Assembly (NCBI RefSeq): GCF_024721995.1
Contig: NZ_JANQBC010000003.1
Location: 310,001-374,000 of the forward strand
Origin: Paenibacillus radicibacter
GTDB lineage: Bacteria > Bacillota > Bacilli > Paenibacillales > NBRC-103111
Length of the DNA stretch: 64,000 nucleotides
Direction of reading: 5' to 3'
Shown here: piece by piece, positions 55,132 through 64,000 of the stretch
How the letters are laid out: each line of letters starts with the position of its first letter
Numbering within the stretch: the first letter of the stretch is position 1
Program-made: the position numbers and the translations under genes
Notes under the pieces: generated by a model
Databases searched by the model: none
Told to the model about the DNA's origin: nothing
Seen by the model: the letters and a program-made list of their open reading frames with translations, nothing else

Positions 55132-56385
55132 ATGAAAAAAACGTTAAATCTCCCCCAAATTATTGCCCTGTATATCGGCTCTGTGATCGGATCCGGTATT
55201 CTCTTAGTTCCGGGACTTGCAGCTGATTTTGCTGGGCCTGCTTCACTGATCGCTTGGCTGGCAATGTCCATCCTTGTCATCCCAATGGCAATTACGATGG
55301 GACTACTTGCCGCAAAGCATCCAAGCTCCGGTGGGGTCTCCCACTTCGTACGCCTTGCATTCGGGGATCACTTCGGCAATATGGTAGGCTGGTTCTTCTT
55401 GTTATCTGTGCCCATTGGCGGACCTGTGCTTGCAGTAACTGGTGCCAAGTATGTCACGGCTGTCATGCATTGGGGGCATGATCAAGTATTTCTCATTGCA
55501 GCCGCACTTGTATTCTTACCGCTTCTTATGAACGTTGTCGGCATGAAACTCGCGGGCAAAGTGCAAATCGTTGTCATTGTTATCATCCTTACCATTCTAC
55601 TGCTCGCTATAAGCACTTCTGCTCCGCACTATAATGCGACAAACTTCGAACCTTTTATGCCAAGTGGCTGGATCAGTGTTGCGCAGGCTGCAGGATTATT
55701 GTTCTGGTGCTTCATCGGCTGGGAGGCGGTTACACATCTATCAGCAGAGTTTGTGGACCCTCGCAAGAATGCCATTCGCGGAGTAATCTGGAGCGCGGGT
55801 ATTGTCGGTATTCTATACTTTGGCGTAGCGTTTATGACGGTAGCCACTCATAGTTATGGCGGTTCGTTATCTGTAACCGCACTAAGCACACTCATCCAGC
55901 TTTCACTTGGGGAAATCGGTGGATGGTTGGTCGCGCTAGCTGCCTTATTCATTGGCTTTGCAACGCATAATGCTTACTTCGGAGCGGCATCACGCGTGGC
56001 AGCAGCTCTTGCCGAGGAAGGTGCAGCTCCTAAACTACTAGGTAAGATGCACCGCAAATATGATACACCCATTGGCGGATTAGCATTGATCGCTATTGGC
56101 AGTACACTGGGTCTGCTTGCGCTGTACTTCGACTGGATTTCACTAGCCCAGTTAATCGTACTGCCGAATGCGACTTTTGTAGCGACTTATATGGGAGGAT
56201 GTTTAGCAGGAATTAAGCTGCTTAAAGACACTCGAATCGGATATGTGTCCGCTTGGATTTCTCTCCTTGTAACACTCGTTCTCTATCCATTCTTAGGCTG
56301 GTCTGCGCTATATCCGATCGCTATCGTAGTCATTATGTACGTATGGAAAAGTCGCAAGCAAGTCGGTGTGAATTTAACGCGCTAA
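55132..56385 (+). CDS. APC-family amino-acid permease
   Basis: A 417-residue transporter with 12 predicted helices. NLPQIIALYIGSVIGSGILLVPGLAADFAGPASLIAW is the APC first-helix signature with the unwound GSGIL segment, and the overall shape resembles YjeH-type amino-acid effluxers. It is divergent from the MocR-family regulator, so probably controlled by it. Its 3' end overlaps the convergent DUF2306 gene by 12 bases. No ATG competitor; the ribosome binding site is weak (AGGGATG). Confidence 0.92.
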   Translation: MKKTLNLPQIIALYIGSVIGSGILLVPGLAADFAGPASLIAWLAMSILVIPMAITMGLLAAKHPSSGGVSHFVRLAFGDHFGNMVGWFFLLSVPIGGPVLAVTGAKYVTAVMHWGHDQVFLIAAALVFLPLLMNVVGMKLAGKVQIVVIVIILTILLLAISTSAPHYNATNFEPFMPSGWISVAQAAGLLFWCFIGWEAVTHLSAEFVDPRKNAIRGVIWSAGIVGILYFGVAFMTVATHSYGGSLSVTALSTLIQLSLGEIGGWLVALAALFIGFATHNAYFGAASRVAAALAEEGAAPKLLGKMHRKYDTPIGGLALIAIGSTLGLLALYFDWISLAQLIVLPNATFVATYMGGCLAGIKLLKDTRIGYVSAWISLLVTLVLYPFLGWSALYPIAIVVIMYVWKSRKQVGVNLTR

Positions 56386-57000
56386 GGTTTTCTTTTTCCG
56401 TAAAAAGAGTTCAATAAGGATCAAGTTCGGCACCCAGCACAACCACGCTACGATCTGATAAGCCGTCTCGAATTGACCCGTCAGCATAACAAGTGGAACC
56501 ATGTAAACTCGCAGCGTAACCGCAGCGAACGTCAAGGCATAACTACGCAGTATCCACTTGCGATGTGCGCGAACGTCGTGTTTCATGATCGTATGAACAG
56601 CCATATAGGTGGAATACATCCAGAATAAATCAAGGGCAAAAAATCCCGTCCGTGCAATTGGACCTCCAGAAGCATAGAGCGAGAGATAGACGCTAACAAT
56701 CCCGCTAATCCCAATACACACCACATACAACATACCTAATTGCCTGTGCATCTTCTGAGATGCAGGGCTTTTTTGCTTCCGAAAAATTTGAAAAGGTCCG
56801 ATCACGATCGCCACAACAGCAGTTATGATGTGTGCGTAGAGTACGTATGCCCAAGGGTACAGGGTAAAGTCAGGGCTTTCTAGCTTAAACTGACCGATCC
56901 CAGACATACCCGGACCAAAGAATCCGTATTGAATAATGGCGTAAATAGCAATGAGGACAGCTAAGATAGTGACAGTAATCGCTCTTGCCTTTTGCATCAT
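56374..57000 (-). CDS. DUF2306-type membrane protein
   Basis: A 208-residue protein with about five to six membrane helices, including YVLYAHIITAVVAIVIGPFQIFRKQK, HRQLGMLYVVCIGISGIVSVYL and DVRAHRKWILRSYALTFAAVTLRVY. His residues in AHIITA, MHRQLG and AHRKW are arranged like heme ligands of small cytochrome-b-like proteins, but no role is known. It overlaps the permease gene tail-to-tail. Confidence 0.82.
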   Translation of the reverse strand: MMQKARAITVTILAVLIAIYAIIQYGFFGPGMSGIGQFKLESPDFTLYPWAYVLYAHIITAVVAIVIGPFQIFRKQKSPASQKMHRQLGMLYVVCIGISGIVSVYLSLYASGGPIARTGFFALDLFWMYSTYMAVHTIMKHDVRAHRKWILRSYALTFAAVTLRVYMVPLVMLTGQFETAYQIVAWLCWVPNLILIELFLRKKKTLAR

Positions 57001-57071
57001 AAGATCACCTCGATATTATTTTTTCTCACAACTTAAGACGTCTAACAATGTGTTGGCACTTCAACTCAAAT

Positions 57072-57097
57072 AAAAAGGCACCTGAAATTCAGGTGCC
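57072..57097 (-). terminator. Terminator of the chitinase gene
   Basis: Perfect ten-base stem GGCACCTGAA/TTCAGGTGCC with a one-base loop, then five T on the minus strand, 38 bases after the chitinase stop. Confidence 0.85.
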
Positions 57098-57134
57098 CAA
57101 GTATCGAGAAAGCGATGTTTATCCTTCATTGAAG

Positions 57135-60100
57135 TTAAGGCTGAACACTCCATAGCGCAGGCACATTGGAAGGTTCCCAGCCAGCCAGCGATGTATGTGG
57201 CTGTACGCATTTATATACTTTGCCGTTATAGGTCACTAGATCGTCTTTGGCGTACGCCTTATTCGCTACCCATGCCGGAGGAGCAGTTGGAGTAGCCGCA
57301 TCCGTCGTTACCGTAAGCGTATTGCTAGCCGCTGAAACGTTGCCTGCGGTATCCTTCGCTTTTACCGTAAACGTATAAGCGGTATTTGCCGTGAGGTTGT
57401 TTATCACTGCCGTTAGCGTCGTACTACTTACAGAAGTGGCAAGGGTGGAACCGTTATACACATCGTAGCCTGTTACGCCTACGTTATCTGTAGATGCACC
57501 CCATGCGAGTGTCACGCTTGTTTGTGTTTTGGCTGTGGATGTCAGATTCGCTGGAACTGTAGGTGGAGTCGTATCTGCTGGAGGGGCCGCATCGGTTGTG
57601 ACGGTCACGGCATTACTCGCAGTCGAGACATTGCCCGCAGCGTCTTTCGATTTTACCGTAAACGTATAAGCTGTATTGGCTGTGAGGTTGTTTATCACTG
57701 CTGTTAACGTCGTACCACTTACAGATGCTGCAAGATTGGAACCGTTATACACATCGTAGCCTGTTACGCCTACGTTATCTGTCGATGCACCCCATGCAAG
57801 TGTTACGCTTGTTTGTGTTTTGGCTGTGGATGTCAGATTGGCTGGAACTGTTGGTGGAGTCGTATCTGCTGGAGGGGTCGCATCGGTTGTGACGGTCACG
57901 GCATTACTCGCAGTCGAGACATTACCTGCGGCATCCTTCGCTTTTACCGTAAACGTATAGGCTGTATTAGCTGTGAGGTTGTTTATCACTGCTGTTAACG
58001 TCGTACCACTTACAGATGCTGCAAGATTGGAACCGTTATACACATCGTAGCTCGTTACGCCTACGTTATCTGTAGATGCTCCCCATGCGAGTGTTACGCT
58101 TGTTTGCGTCTTGGCTGTGGATGTTAGATTGGCTGGAGCTGTTGGTGGAGACGTATCTGGAACGATCGGTGTTGTTGTCACGGTGTTGCTTGCAGCGGAT
58201 ACATTACCTGCAGCGTCTTTCGCCTTCACGTAGAAGGATGCGCTACCTCCCGCAAGCCCTGTTACGGTATACGTTGTAGTCGTGGAGCTGCCGATCACGT
58301 TCGTTCCTTGATAGATGTCATAGCCGGTTACACCGATATTATCCGTTGATGCTGTCCACGTTAGAGTAGCGGAAGTTGCTGTTTGTGCAGAAATGGCGAG
58401 ATTCGCAGGTGCATTTGGTGGCTGCGTGTCTGTAGGTGGAGCGGCTTGAAGCTGCCATAAGGATTGTGCGGCAGAAGGCTCCCAACCCTGGATCGAAGTG
58501 TGCGCGAACGTACATTTGTAGAGGTTACCATTATAAGTGACATAGGCTCCGACTGCATACGTCGCACCTACCTGCCATGCAGGGAAGACCGGATCCGTAG
58601 GTGTTGTCACATAAATGGAGTCACTAGATGCAGACGGATTCCCTGACAAATCTCTAGCTACTACATAGAACTTATACGTAGTACCAGGTTGAAGTCCAGT
58701 GATCGTGTCTGCTGTGTTTGGTGTTGATTTCACTAGCGTACCATTCTGGTAAATATCATAACCGGCAATATCATCATTATCGGTTGATGCACCCCAGCTT
58801 AATTTTGCAGTGGTTTTTGTTTTGGATGAGAGTGTAAGATTGCTCGGCGTTGTTGGTGGTTGATTATCGACAATTGGTGGTGAAGTCGTGACCGAAAGGG
58901 CATTGCTAGCACTTGATGCGTTGCCCGCCGCATCCTTCGCTTTTACCGTAAAGATATAAGTCGTGCTGCCTGTTAGTCCTTTAATAAGTGCAGATGTTGT
59001 TGCTCCGTTCACCGACAGTACGAGTGTACCATTCTGATAAATGTCATAAGACATAACGCCTACATTATCTGTGGATGGGCTCCAGCTTAAATTGACTTTC
59101 TTATCGCCATGACCTGCATCAATTAGATTGGTTGGTGCTGTAGGTGCTACCGTATCGGCTGGTGGAGTGGCTTGACTGAGGTCACCTGCAACCTTATCGA
59201 GCAGTTTCGGTCCTGTGCAGCTGAACTTCGGACTCGTGCGGCAATCCGAACTGAATTCCCAGAACATGCCGCCGCCAAGGTTGTTGTTCTTGATGTAGTC
59301 GGTTTTATAACCGAGCGATTCCGTATCATCGTAAGAGATAAAAATCTTGGTTGTTGGATTGTAGAGGTAAGGGACCTTGGCGATATTGTTAAAATAACGC
59401 GTGTATCCATTCTTATTCACATAATTGGCAGCGATATCCCCGTAATCGAACACCCCTGTATTGCCGGATTTCGAATCATCCCAAGTTCCGTTAGGTGACC
59501 ATTTGAACACCGAATTGTTATCTGCCGCACAAGTCTGGTATAGACCATCGTTATTCGGCCCTGGAGGACAGTTCTTCCAACTCCGCCCCATGAACTCTAA
59601 ACCAAGAACGATTTTGTTCAAAGGTACGCCTGCATTCTTATATGCTTTAACTGCACCATCCACATGGAAATTCATGTTGTAGTAAGGATCGCTTGGATCC
59701 CCATATAGACCTGAATTGTGGCTAGTCGTTGCTTCCCAAGAACCACCGTGGAAATCATACGTCATAATGTTAATCCAATCGACGATTTGAGCGATTTTGA
59801 CTAGCTCTGTGTTATCAACGAAGGTTTGGCTAGCGCCAGAAGCAATGGTAAGCAGATAGCGCTTGCCGTCATCCGCTCCTGCTGCATCCAATTGATTGCG
59901 AATTTCTTGTAATAGTAAGGTGTAGTTCTGCTTATCCTCTGGACGATAGCTGTTGCCTTTGATTGCCTCGACATTCGGGTACTCCCAATCAAGGTCAACA
60001 CCATCAAACCCATATGCACGAAGCGCATCAACCGCGGATTTGGCGAAGTTTTTCCTCGTTTGATCGGTTGCCGCGGTATCGGAGAATCGATTCGACCACG

Positions 60101-60608
60101 TCCATCCCCCAACGGATAGGATTGTTTTCAAATGCGGATTCTTGGCTTTTAAGTTCTTCAATGCCCCAAAGTTACCGCAAGCCGCATCTGCCCAGCAACC
60201 GGTTGTTGGACCACCAGGTGTTGGACGAAGCACATCCGCATCTGGATCACCTAACACGATACTACCGTTAGGAACATTGCCCGATTGAAGTGGAACACCG
60301 GTTGTCGTACATGCCCACGTTTGTTTATTCGGATTATCGATGGCGGTAGAACCGTTGCCATGTTTACCATCCCAACAAATATCAGCAAACGCGTAGTTGA
60401 TATGTGTGACTTTAGAGACGTCAATATCCGTAACATTATAGCTGCGACCGTACACCCCCCAGGATGGGAAGTAGCCGACAATTTTGTAGTTTCCATTTGG
60501 TGTGGCTGCGCTTACATTTTGAACACCAATGCTGGTTAGAAGTGGCATGAGAAGCAGCAACAAGCAGAACCAGACCATACTCGCCTTTTTAAAGAAATTG
60601 CGATGAAT
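57135..60608 (-). CDS. Secreted GH18 chitinase with six FnIII and two CBM5/12 modules
   Basis: Endochitinase acting outside the cell. Counted from the ATG at 60578 it has 1147 residues: hydrophobic signal peptide; GH18 barrel about 30-465 with catalytic DGVDLDWE (Glu near 199) and LSVGGWTWS; FnIII 1 and 2; chitin-binding CBM5/12 (AWQVGATYAVGAYVTYNGNLYKC); FnIII 3 to 6; and a second CBM5/12 at the C-terminus (AWVANKAYAKDDLVTYNGKVYKC). FnIII 4-6 are near-identical. The ATG has only a poor ribosome binding site and leaves no charged N-region. Ten codons upstream, an ATT at 60608 gives MHRNFFKKASMVWFC..., a normal signal peptide, and follows AAAAAAGGAGG by ten bases. I therefore set the start at the ATT, with some doubt. 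Confidence 0.92.
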   Translation of the reverse strand: MHRNFFKKASMVWFCLLLLLMPLLTSIGVQNVSAATPNGNYKIVGYFPSWGVYGRSYNVTDIDVSKVTHINYAFADICWDGKHGNGSTAIDNPNKQTWACTTTGVPLQSGNVPNGSIVLGDPDADVLRPTPGGPTTGCWADAACGNFGALKNLKAKNPHLKTILSVGGWTWSNRFSDTAATDQTRKNFAKSAVDALRAYGFDGVDLDWEYPNVEAIKGNSYRPEDKQNYTLLLQEIRNQLDAAGADDGKRYLLTIASGASQTFVDNTELVKIAQIVDWINIMTYDFHGGSWEATTSHNSGLYGDPSDPYYNMNFHVDGAVKAYKNAGVPLNKIVLGLEFMGRSWKNCPPGPNNDGLYQTCAADNNSVFKWSPNGTWDDSKSGNTGVFDYGDIAANYVNKNGYTRYFNNIAKVPYLYNPTTKIFISYDDTESLGYKTDYIKNNNLGGGMFWEFSSDCRTSPKFSCTGPKLLDKVAGDLSQATPPADTVAPTAPTNLIDAGHGDKKVNLSWSPSTDNVGVMSYDIYQNGTLVLSVNGATTSALIKGLTGSTTYIFTVKAKDAAGNASSASNALSVTTSPPIVDNQPPTTPSNLTLSSKTKTTAKLSWGASTDNDDIAGYDIYQNGTLVKSTPNTADTITGLQPGTTYKFYVVARDLSGNPSASSDSIYVTTPTDPVFPAWQVGATYAVGAYVTYNGNLYKCTFAHTSIQGWEPSAAQSLWQLQAAPPTDTQPPNAPANLAISAQTATSATLTWTASTDNIGVTGYDIYQGTNVIGSSTTTTYTVTGLAGGSASFYVKAKDAAGNVSAASNTVTTTPIVPDTSPPTAPANLTSTAKTQTSVTLAWGASTDNVGVTSYDVYNGSNLAASVSGTTLTAVINNLTANTAYTFTVKAKDAAGNVSTASNAVTVTTDATPPADTTPPTVPANLTSTAKTQTSVTLAWGASTDNVGVTGYDVYNGSNLAASVSGTTLTAVINNLTANTAYTFTVKSKDAAGNVSTASNAVTVTTDAAPPADTTPPTVPANLTSTAKTQTSVTLAWGASTDNVGVTGYDVYNGSTLATSVSSTTLTAVINNLTANTAYTFTVKAKDTAGNVSAASNTLTVTTDAATPTAPPAWVANKAYAKDDLVTYNGKVYKCVQPHTSLAGWEPSNVPALWSVQP
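57300..58172. repeat. Three near-identical 291-bp tandem repeats (FnIII 4-6 of the chitinase)
   Basis: Three 97-codon units coding for FnIII modules follow one another. The second and third are nearly identical in DNA, the first is more diverged. This suggests recent duplication and homogenisation, and a site prone to change in copy number. Confidence 0.85.
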
Positions 60609-60860
60609 CCTGAATTCGCCTCCTTTTTTCTGTACAACGGGTGACCCTTTAAGTAACGCGTTTTTCTAATCGGAGTCTTCATGGAGCCTGCTTCTCACTT
60701 TCACCTATCACAAATTACGGTCTCACCTCATTTCGACGACATTTCGATTTAGCCCAGACTATTTATATGGCGCGGTTAATTCAAAATATGACTTAAAAGA
60801 TGTATTAAGGATATGCCTATTAATGAGGTGATTCGGTGATGTATTACTGTATTTAAACAT
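60609..60860. other. Intergenic region upstream of the chitinase gene
   Basis: About 250 bases without a gene. It contains the strong ribosome binding site of the chitinase, a GGGTCACCC palindrome near 60640 and the imperfect repeat TCGAAATG/TCGAAATGAGG near 60738. No convincing sigma-A promoter or known riboswitch was seen. Confidence 0.5.
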
Positions 60861-60889
60861 AAAAAAGCTGCCGATATTCTCTCGACAGC
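60861..60889 (-). terminator. Terminator of the SLH-domain gene
   Basis: Minus-strand stem GCTGTCGA/TCGGCAGC (one wobble), loop of seven bases, then six T. Confidence 0.82.
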
Positions 60890-60936
60890 CAACACCCGAA
60901 GTTCAGGTGATCTTTATCCATATGCATTTGAAGTGA

Positions 60937-63621
60937 TTACTTTTTCTGTGCCAGCATACTCATAATAATCGTGATTGCTTCGGCTCTCGTTGTGTATCCC
61001 GTTGGTTCATACAAGTTTCCTTCATGACCTTGGACAATTCCTGCTAGCTCGATTGCATGAACAGCGCTCTTCGCCCATGATTCTATCATGCTATCATCTG
61101 CGAACTTTGTCTGAACAGACGCTTGCACATCATATTCGATGCCTGATGATTTAGCGATAATTACTGCAAGTTCCTGGCGGGAAATATTCTGTTTCGGCTC
61201 AAACGTACCGTCACTATAGCCCGTTACATACCCAGCTTCAATGGCTTGCGCTACAGCTTTCTTCGCCCAATCTCCAATCTGAGCTTCGTCTGTGAAGGTT
61301 AACGCTGCACCATCTTTAGTAGACTTAAGGCCATGCATCAGCATTACGATAAAATCTTCACGCGACACGGTACTGTCAGGTGCAAAAGTTCCATTCTCAA
61401 AACCTTTCACAATGCCTTGTTTCACTGCTTGTTTAATCTTCTCTTCTGCCCAATGTCCAGTAATGTCTGAGAGTGTAATACCCTCATCCACCTTGGGTTC
61501 TTGATTAACCGCGAGTACTGCGAATTTTGTAAAATGATCCACTTGCCCCGTGATCCGAGTACCTTTCACCTGTGCCCCTGTAACTTCAATCCACTTCTTA
61601 GCTGTTTCATCGTAATAGAAAAGCCCTGCGCGCTGTTTTTCCTTGATCAAAGATTGATTGAATTCCATTGTGATTTGGACAAGCTTTTTGAAATTTTCAT
61701 TGAGATTCTTCAAGAGTTCAAACACAGGGCTGGCAAGTATTTCACCGTGTTTGATCAAGCTTGCTATGTCTTTGAGTTGATCAGCAGTCAATTGCAAAGA
61801 TTGAGTAGCTGCACCTTCTGGAACGTCTACTTTTAGTAGATCACCAATGACAAGCTGACCCGCTTTGCCAGCAGGAATCGTTATTTTACCGCTAGTCGTT
61901 GATGGAGAAGGAGTTGAAGGAGTTGGTGTCGTTGGTGCTGGATTAGGCGTTCCTCCTCCAGACGAACCACTGCCAGTACCGCCACCATTACCTCCATCAT
62001 TGCCACCGCTTGAAGCTACCGCACGCGTAATAACAATTGAATACGACTTCGTCGTTGTACCGTCTTCTGCTGTCACAATTACTGGAATTGTGTTGCTGCC
62101 TTCTTTGAGCGCAATCGCAGCACTGGGCTTGCCCCTTTCAACTGATTTACCATCAATTGTGAGCTCTGCATTGTCGTCTGATGCAGTTGCAGTAACCTGC
62201 ACACTGGATACAGCATTCGCAACACTTGCTGTGTACTCGGTCTTATTCGCCACAAATTCAGGGCTTAGCGTACCGCTGGAGAGTGCAAGTCCGCTTAGTG
62301 TAGCGTCGGTGTTAAGAGCAGCCGCACGCGTAACAACAATTGTATACGACTTGGTCGTTGTACCGTCTTCTGCTGTCACAATTACTGGAATTGTGTTGCT
62401 GCCTTCTTTGAGTGCAATCGCAGCACTGGGCTTGCCCCTTTCAACTGATTTACCATCAATTGTGAGCTCTGCATTGTCGTCTGATGCAGTTGCAGTAACC
62501 TGCACACTGGATACAGCATTCGCAACACTTGCTGTGTATTCGGTCTTATTCGCCACAAATTCAGGGCTTAGCGTACCACTGGAAAGTATAAGTCCACTTA
62601 GTGTTGCATCCTTACTTAATGCCGCTTGACGATTTACTGTTATCGTATAGGGTTTGGCATCTCCAACAAGTGGGATCACATCAACTTGAATTGTGTTTTT
62701 CCCTTCATGGAGAGGGACATTGATCGACTTTTTTCCTGACGGATACGCCTGTCCATTCACTTTAACCTGAGATGTCTTGTCTAACGCCTCAGCCGACACA
62801 GCAATCTCCGATACAGAGCTCGGTACCGTCGCCGTATATGATGTTGTACTCGGACTAAATGCAGGACTTAAGTCACCAGCTGATATCTCCAATAAGGAGA
62901 GAGAATTAGAGAAGACATCACTCTTCGTTGAATCATAGACTTCCGTTGTTCCTGAATAGAGCTTAAGTGGTACTTGGGACAAATCTCCTGGCTTGTCCAA
63001 CATAAAATCAAATTGAACTTCACCATTTTTTGTGAAATAGGCATATCCTCCAGGTACTTTCCACTGCGCCTCATTCGATAATGATATCTTAGGATCATTA
63101 TTATAAAGCGTAACGCTGTTAGGTACTTGTATAAATACATCCGTGCCATCTGCAACAGCTTGCCCGTCTTTGTCATGGAGCTTGTATGTAGCACGAACAA
63201 CCTGCGTCGGTTTTCCAACAAAGCTATTATTTATGGCAAATTCAGCTTTAACAAACTTTGCATAAGCTACTGGTTGGGCTGGCTTTGGACTCGACTGGAG
63301 TAAATTTACACTCACATAAGTATTTCCACCAAAACCATAATCAGAAGGAACCCAGCTTACCCGACCATCACTTACATAAGCTCCAACAATAACTCGTGTA
63401 GGATCGGTTTTTATATTAATTTCGCCTGTTTTTAGTTCCCCGGAATCATTGGCTTCAATGCCATCCGAATATCGAATAAATATCTTCTCGTCAGGAGCAA
63501 GAGTTCCCGTGATATTAAACGTAACTTGACTTACATTTACCCCCACACATGCACTTAATAACAATACAAACATCAACATCAATGTAAGGATGCGCAACCT
63601 GTTTGCTGTATGTTTCATCAT
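60937..63621 (-). CDS. Surface protein with cadherin-like repeats and three SLH domains
   Basis: An 894-residue exported protein. The signal peptide ends LLLSACVGV, which could be a lipobox. Next come an NEAT/cohesin-like N-terminal region of about 230 residues, three cadherin-like beta-sandwich repeats (LSGL.LSSGTLSPEF..NKTEYTASV...DDNAELTIDG; the last two are near-identical, 100 residues each), a Gly/Ser/Pro-rich linker (about 530-570), a domain of about 130 residues, and three C-terminal SLH domains (DITGHWAEEKIKQAV, IGDWAKKAVAQAIE, IESWAKSAVHAIEL). SLH domains bind pyruvylated secondary wall polymer. The start at 63621 has GGGAAGGGAAG upstream. Probably an adhesin or S-layer-associated protein. 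Confidence 0.9.
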   Translation of the reverse strand: MMKHTANRLRILTLMLMFVLLLSACVGVNVSQVTFNITGTLAPDEKIFIRYSDGIEANDSGELKTGEINIKTDPTRVIVGAYVSDGRVSWVPSDYGFGGNTYVSVNLLQSSPKPAQPVAYAKFVKAEFAINNSFVGKPTQVVRATYKLHDKDGQAVADGTDVFIQVPNSVTLYNNDPKISLSNEAQWKVPGGYAYFTKNGEVQFDFMLDKPGDLSQVPLKLYSGTTEVYDSTKSDVFSNSLSLLEISAGDLSPAFSPSTTSYTATVPSSVSEIAVSAEALDKTSQVKVNGQAYPSGKKSINVPLHEGKNTIQVDVIPLVGDAKPYTITVNRQAALSKDATLSGLILSSGTLSPEFVANKTEYTASVANAVSSVQVTATASDDNAELTIDGKSVERGKPSAAIALKEGSNTIPVIVTAEDGTTTKSYTIVVTRAAALNTDATLSGLALSSGTLSPEFVANKTEYTASVANAVSSVQVTATASDDNAELTIDGKSVERGKPSAAIALKEGSNTIPVIVTAEDGTTTKSYSIVITRAVASSGGNDGGNGGGTGSGSSGGGTPNPAPTTPTPSTPSPSTTSGKITIPAGKAGQLVIGDLLKVDVPEGAATQSLQLTADQLKDIASLIKHGEILASPVFELLKNLNENFKKLVQITMEFNQSLIKEKQRAGLFYYDETAKKWIEVTGAQVKGTRITGQVDHFTKFAVLAVNQEPKVDEGITLSDITGHWAEEKIKQAVKQGIVKGFENGTFAPDSTVSREDFIVMLMHGLKSTKDGAALTFTDEAQIGDWAKKAVAQAIEAGYVTGYSDGTFEPKQNISRQELAVIIAKSSGIEYDVQASVQTKFADDSMIESWAKSAVHAIELAGIVQGHEGNLYEPTGYTTRAEAITIIMSMLAQKK
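62020..62620. repeat. Two near-identical 300-bp tandem repeats inside the SLH gene
   Basis: Two 100-codon cadherin-like units differ at only a handful of bases, including third positions, so the duplication is recent or maintained by gene conversion. A long open frame on the opposite strand over this stretch is a by-product of the repeat. Confidence 0.87.
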
Positions 63622-63753
63622 CTACTTCCCTTCCCTCATTAAAATCCATAAACGAACTATTTCCCATCATATCGATTGCGCACCCCCTCTAATAGTGAGT
63701 ATTGTCATCACTTTGTCATATGACATATTTCTATTTTTTTCTAGTTTATCCAA

Positions 63754-63788
63754 CAAAAAACCGAGCGCACATAATCATGCCACTCGGT
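63754..63788 (-). terminator. Terminator of the partial ArsR gene
   Basis: Minus-strand stem ACCGAG/CTCGGT with extra partly paired bases in the loop, then six T, ten bases after the stop codon. Confidence 0.8.
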
Positions 63789-63797
63789 TTCCACTTC

Positions 63798-64000
63798 TTA
63801 TGAAGTTGTATCTGTCTCCACCAACTGTTTAAGCACAAGCAAATGTTTGGACCAATATTTCTCGAAAAAGGTTACCCAATCCTTCATCTCGGCAAGCGGT
63901 TCTGCAATCAGCCTATACTTCGTCTCCCGCCCAACCTTCTTGCTGCTGACAAGCCCTGCTTCCGCCAGTACAGCAAGATGCTTATTAATAGCTGTTCGGC
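63798..64000 (-). CDS. ArsR-family regulator (partial, N-terminus off the window)
   Basis: The C-terminal 67 codons of a winged-helix regulator: the frame reads RTAINKHLAVLAEAGLVSSKKVGRETKYRLIAEPLAEMKDWVTFFEKYWSKH..., then a TAA at 63800. AINKHLAVLAEAGLV is the recognition helix of ArsR-type proteins, and the tail resembles those paired with AHSA1 proteins, as at 49315 and 52656. The start lies beyond position 64000. Confidence 0.85.
   Translation of the reverse strand, partial: RTAINKHLAVLAEAGLVSSKKVGRETKYRLIAEPLAEMKDWVTFFEKYWSKHLLVLKQLVETDTTS

Noticed and set aside
60609-60860. Possible cyclic di-GMP or other riboswitch upstream of the chitinase
   Set aside because: I could not find the conserved core of any class I know; only short palindromes are visible.
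61865-62629. A 254-codon open frame on the plus strand
   Set aside because: It lies wholly opposite the SLH-domain gene, covers the duplicated 300-bp units and gives a low-complexity, Val/Ser/Leu-rich translation. It is a by-product of the coding strand.

Overview
The window reads as chromosomal DNA of a Paenibacillus-like member of the Bacillales. The evidence is strong AGGAGG-type ribosome binding sites, Fur boxes of the 7-1-7 type, CcpA cre sites, a T-box leader, a dhb-type catechol siderophore operon, collagen-like exosporium-type proteins, an AraC-GH39 fusion and secreted SLH, FnIII and copper-amine-oxidase-like proteins. It carries about 49 real genes, no rRNA or tRNA, no recognisable transposase and no CRISPR array. 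Both ends cut through genes.

Layout. 1-7.8 kb: housekeeping and efflux genes on the minus strand (a BmrC/YheI-like half ABC exporter, two DinB-fold proteins, a LysE exporter, a DUF2269 protein, rlmN), then a second-type metG with a T-box leader. metG carries a two-base frameshift. Two copies of a roughly 0.2-kb palindromic repeat lie directly in front of lysE and metG. 7.8-12.8 kb: an iron-uptake block, with a ferredoxin-NADP reductase-like flavoprotein divergent from a siderophore ABC importer and Fur boxes between them. 12.9-20 kb: a carbohydrate block on the minus strand (esterase, GH3, GPH-family sugar symporter, AraC regulator fused to a GH39 glycosidase) with cre sites. 20-22 kb: two tandem collagen-like proteins. 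22-38.9 kb: the main iron block, all on the minus strand: Btr-like regulator, siderophore-binding lipoprotein, trilactone esterase, dhbA, C, E, B and F, an MbtH-like gene, then a separate Fur-boxed pair of nitroreductase-fold genes.

The dhb operon has everything needed to turn chorismate into 2,3-dihydroxybenzoate and assemble a cyclic trimeric DHB-X-Thr ester. Module 2 of DhbF has a textbook Thr pocket. The module 1 pocket deviates from the bacillibactin Gly code, so the product could be bacillibactin (Gly) or the Ala analogue paenibactin. The adjacent esterase would release iron from the imported complex. The binding lipoprotein has no permease beside it and may share the FecCD permeases at 10.8-12.8 kb.

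39-57 kb: a sulfatase, then small regulator/effector units: GntR with an MFS transporter and a DUF4180 gene, TetR divergent from an ABC-2 exporter with two matched operators, two ArsR units, a MocR regulator divergent from an amino-acid permease, murC, a luciferase-like flavoprotein, a methyltransferase and a secreted stalk-domain protein. 57-64 kb: a large GH18 chitinase with six FnIII and two chitin-binding modules and a probable AUU start, a surface lipoprotein-like protein with cadherin-like repeats and three SLH domains, and a truncated ArsR gene at the right edge.
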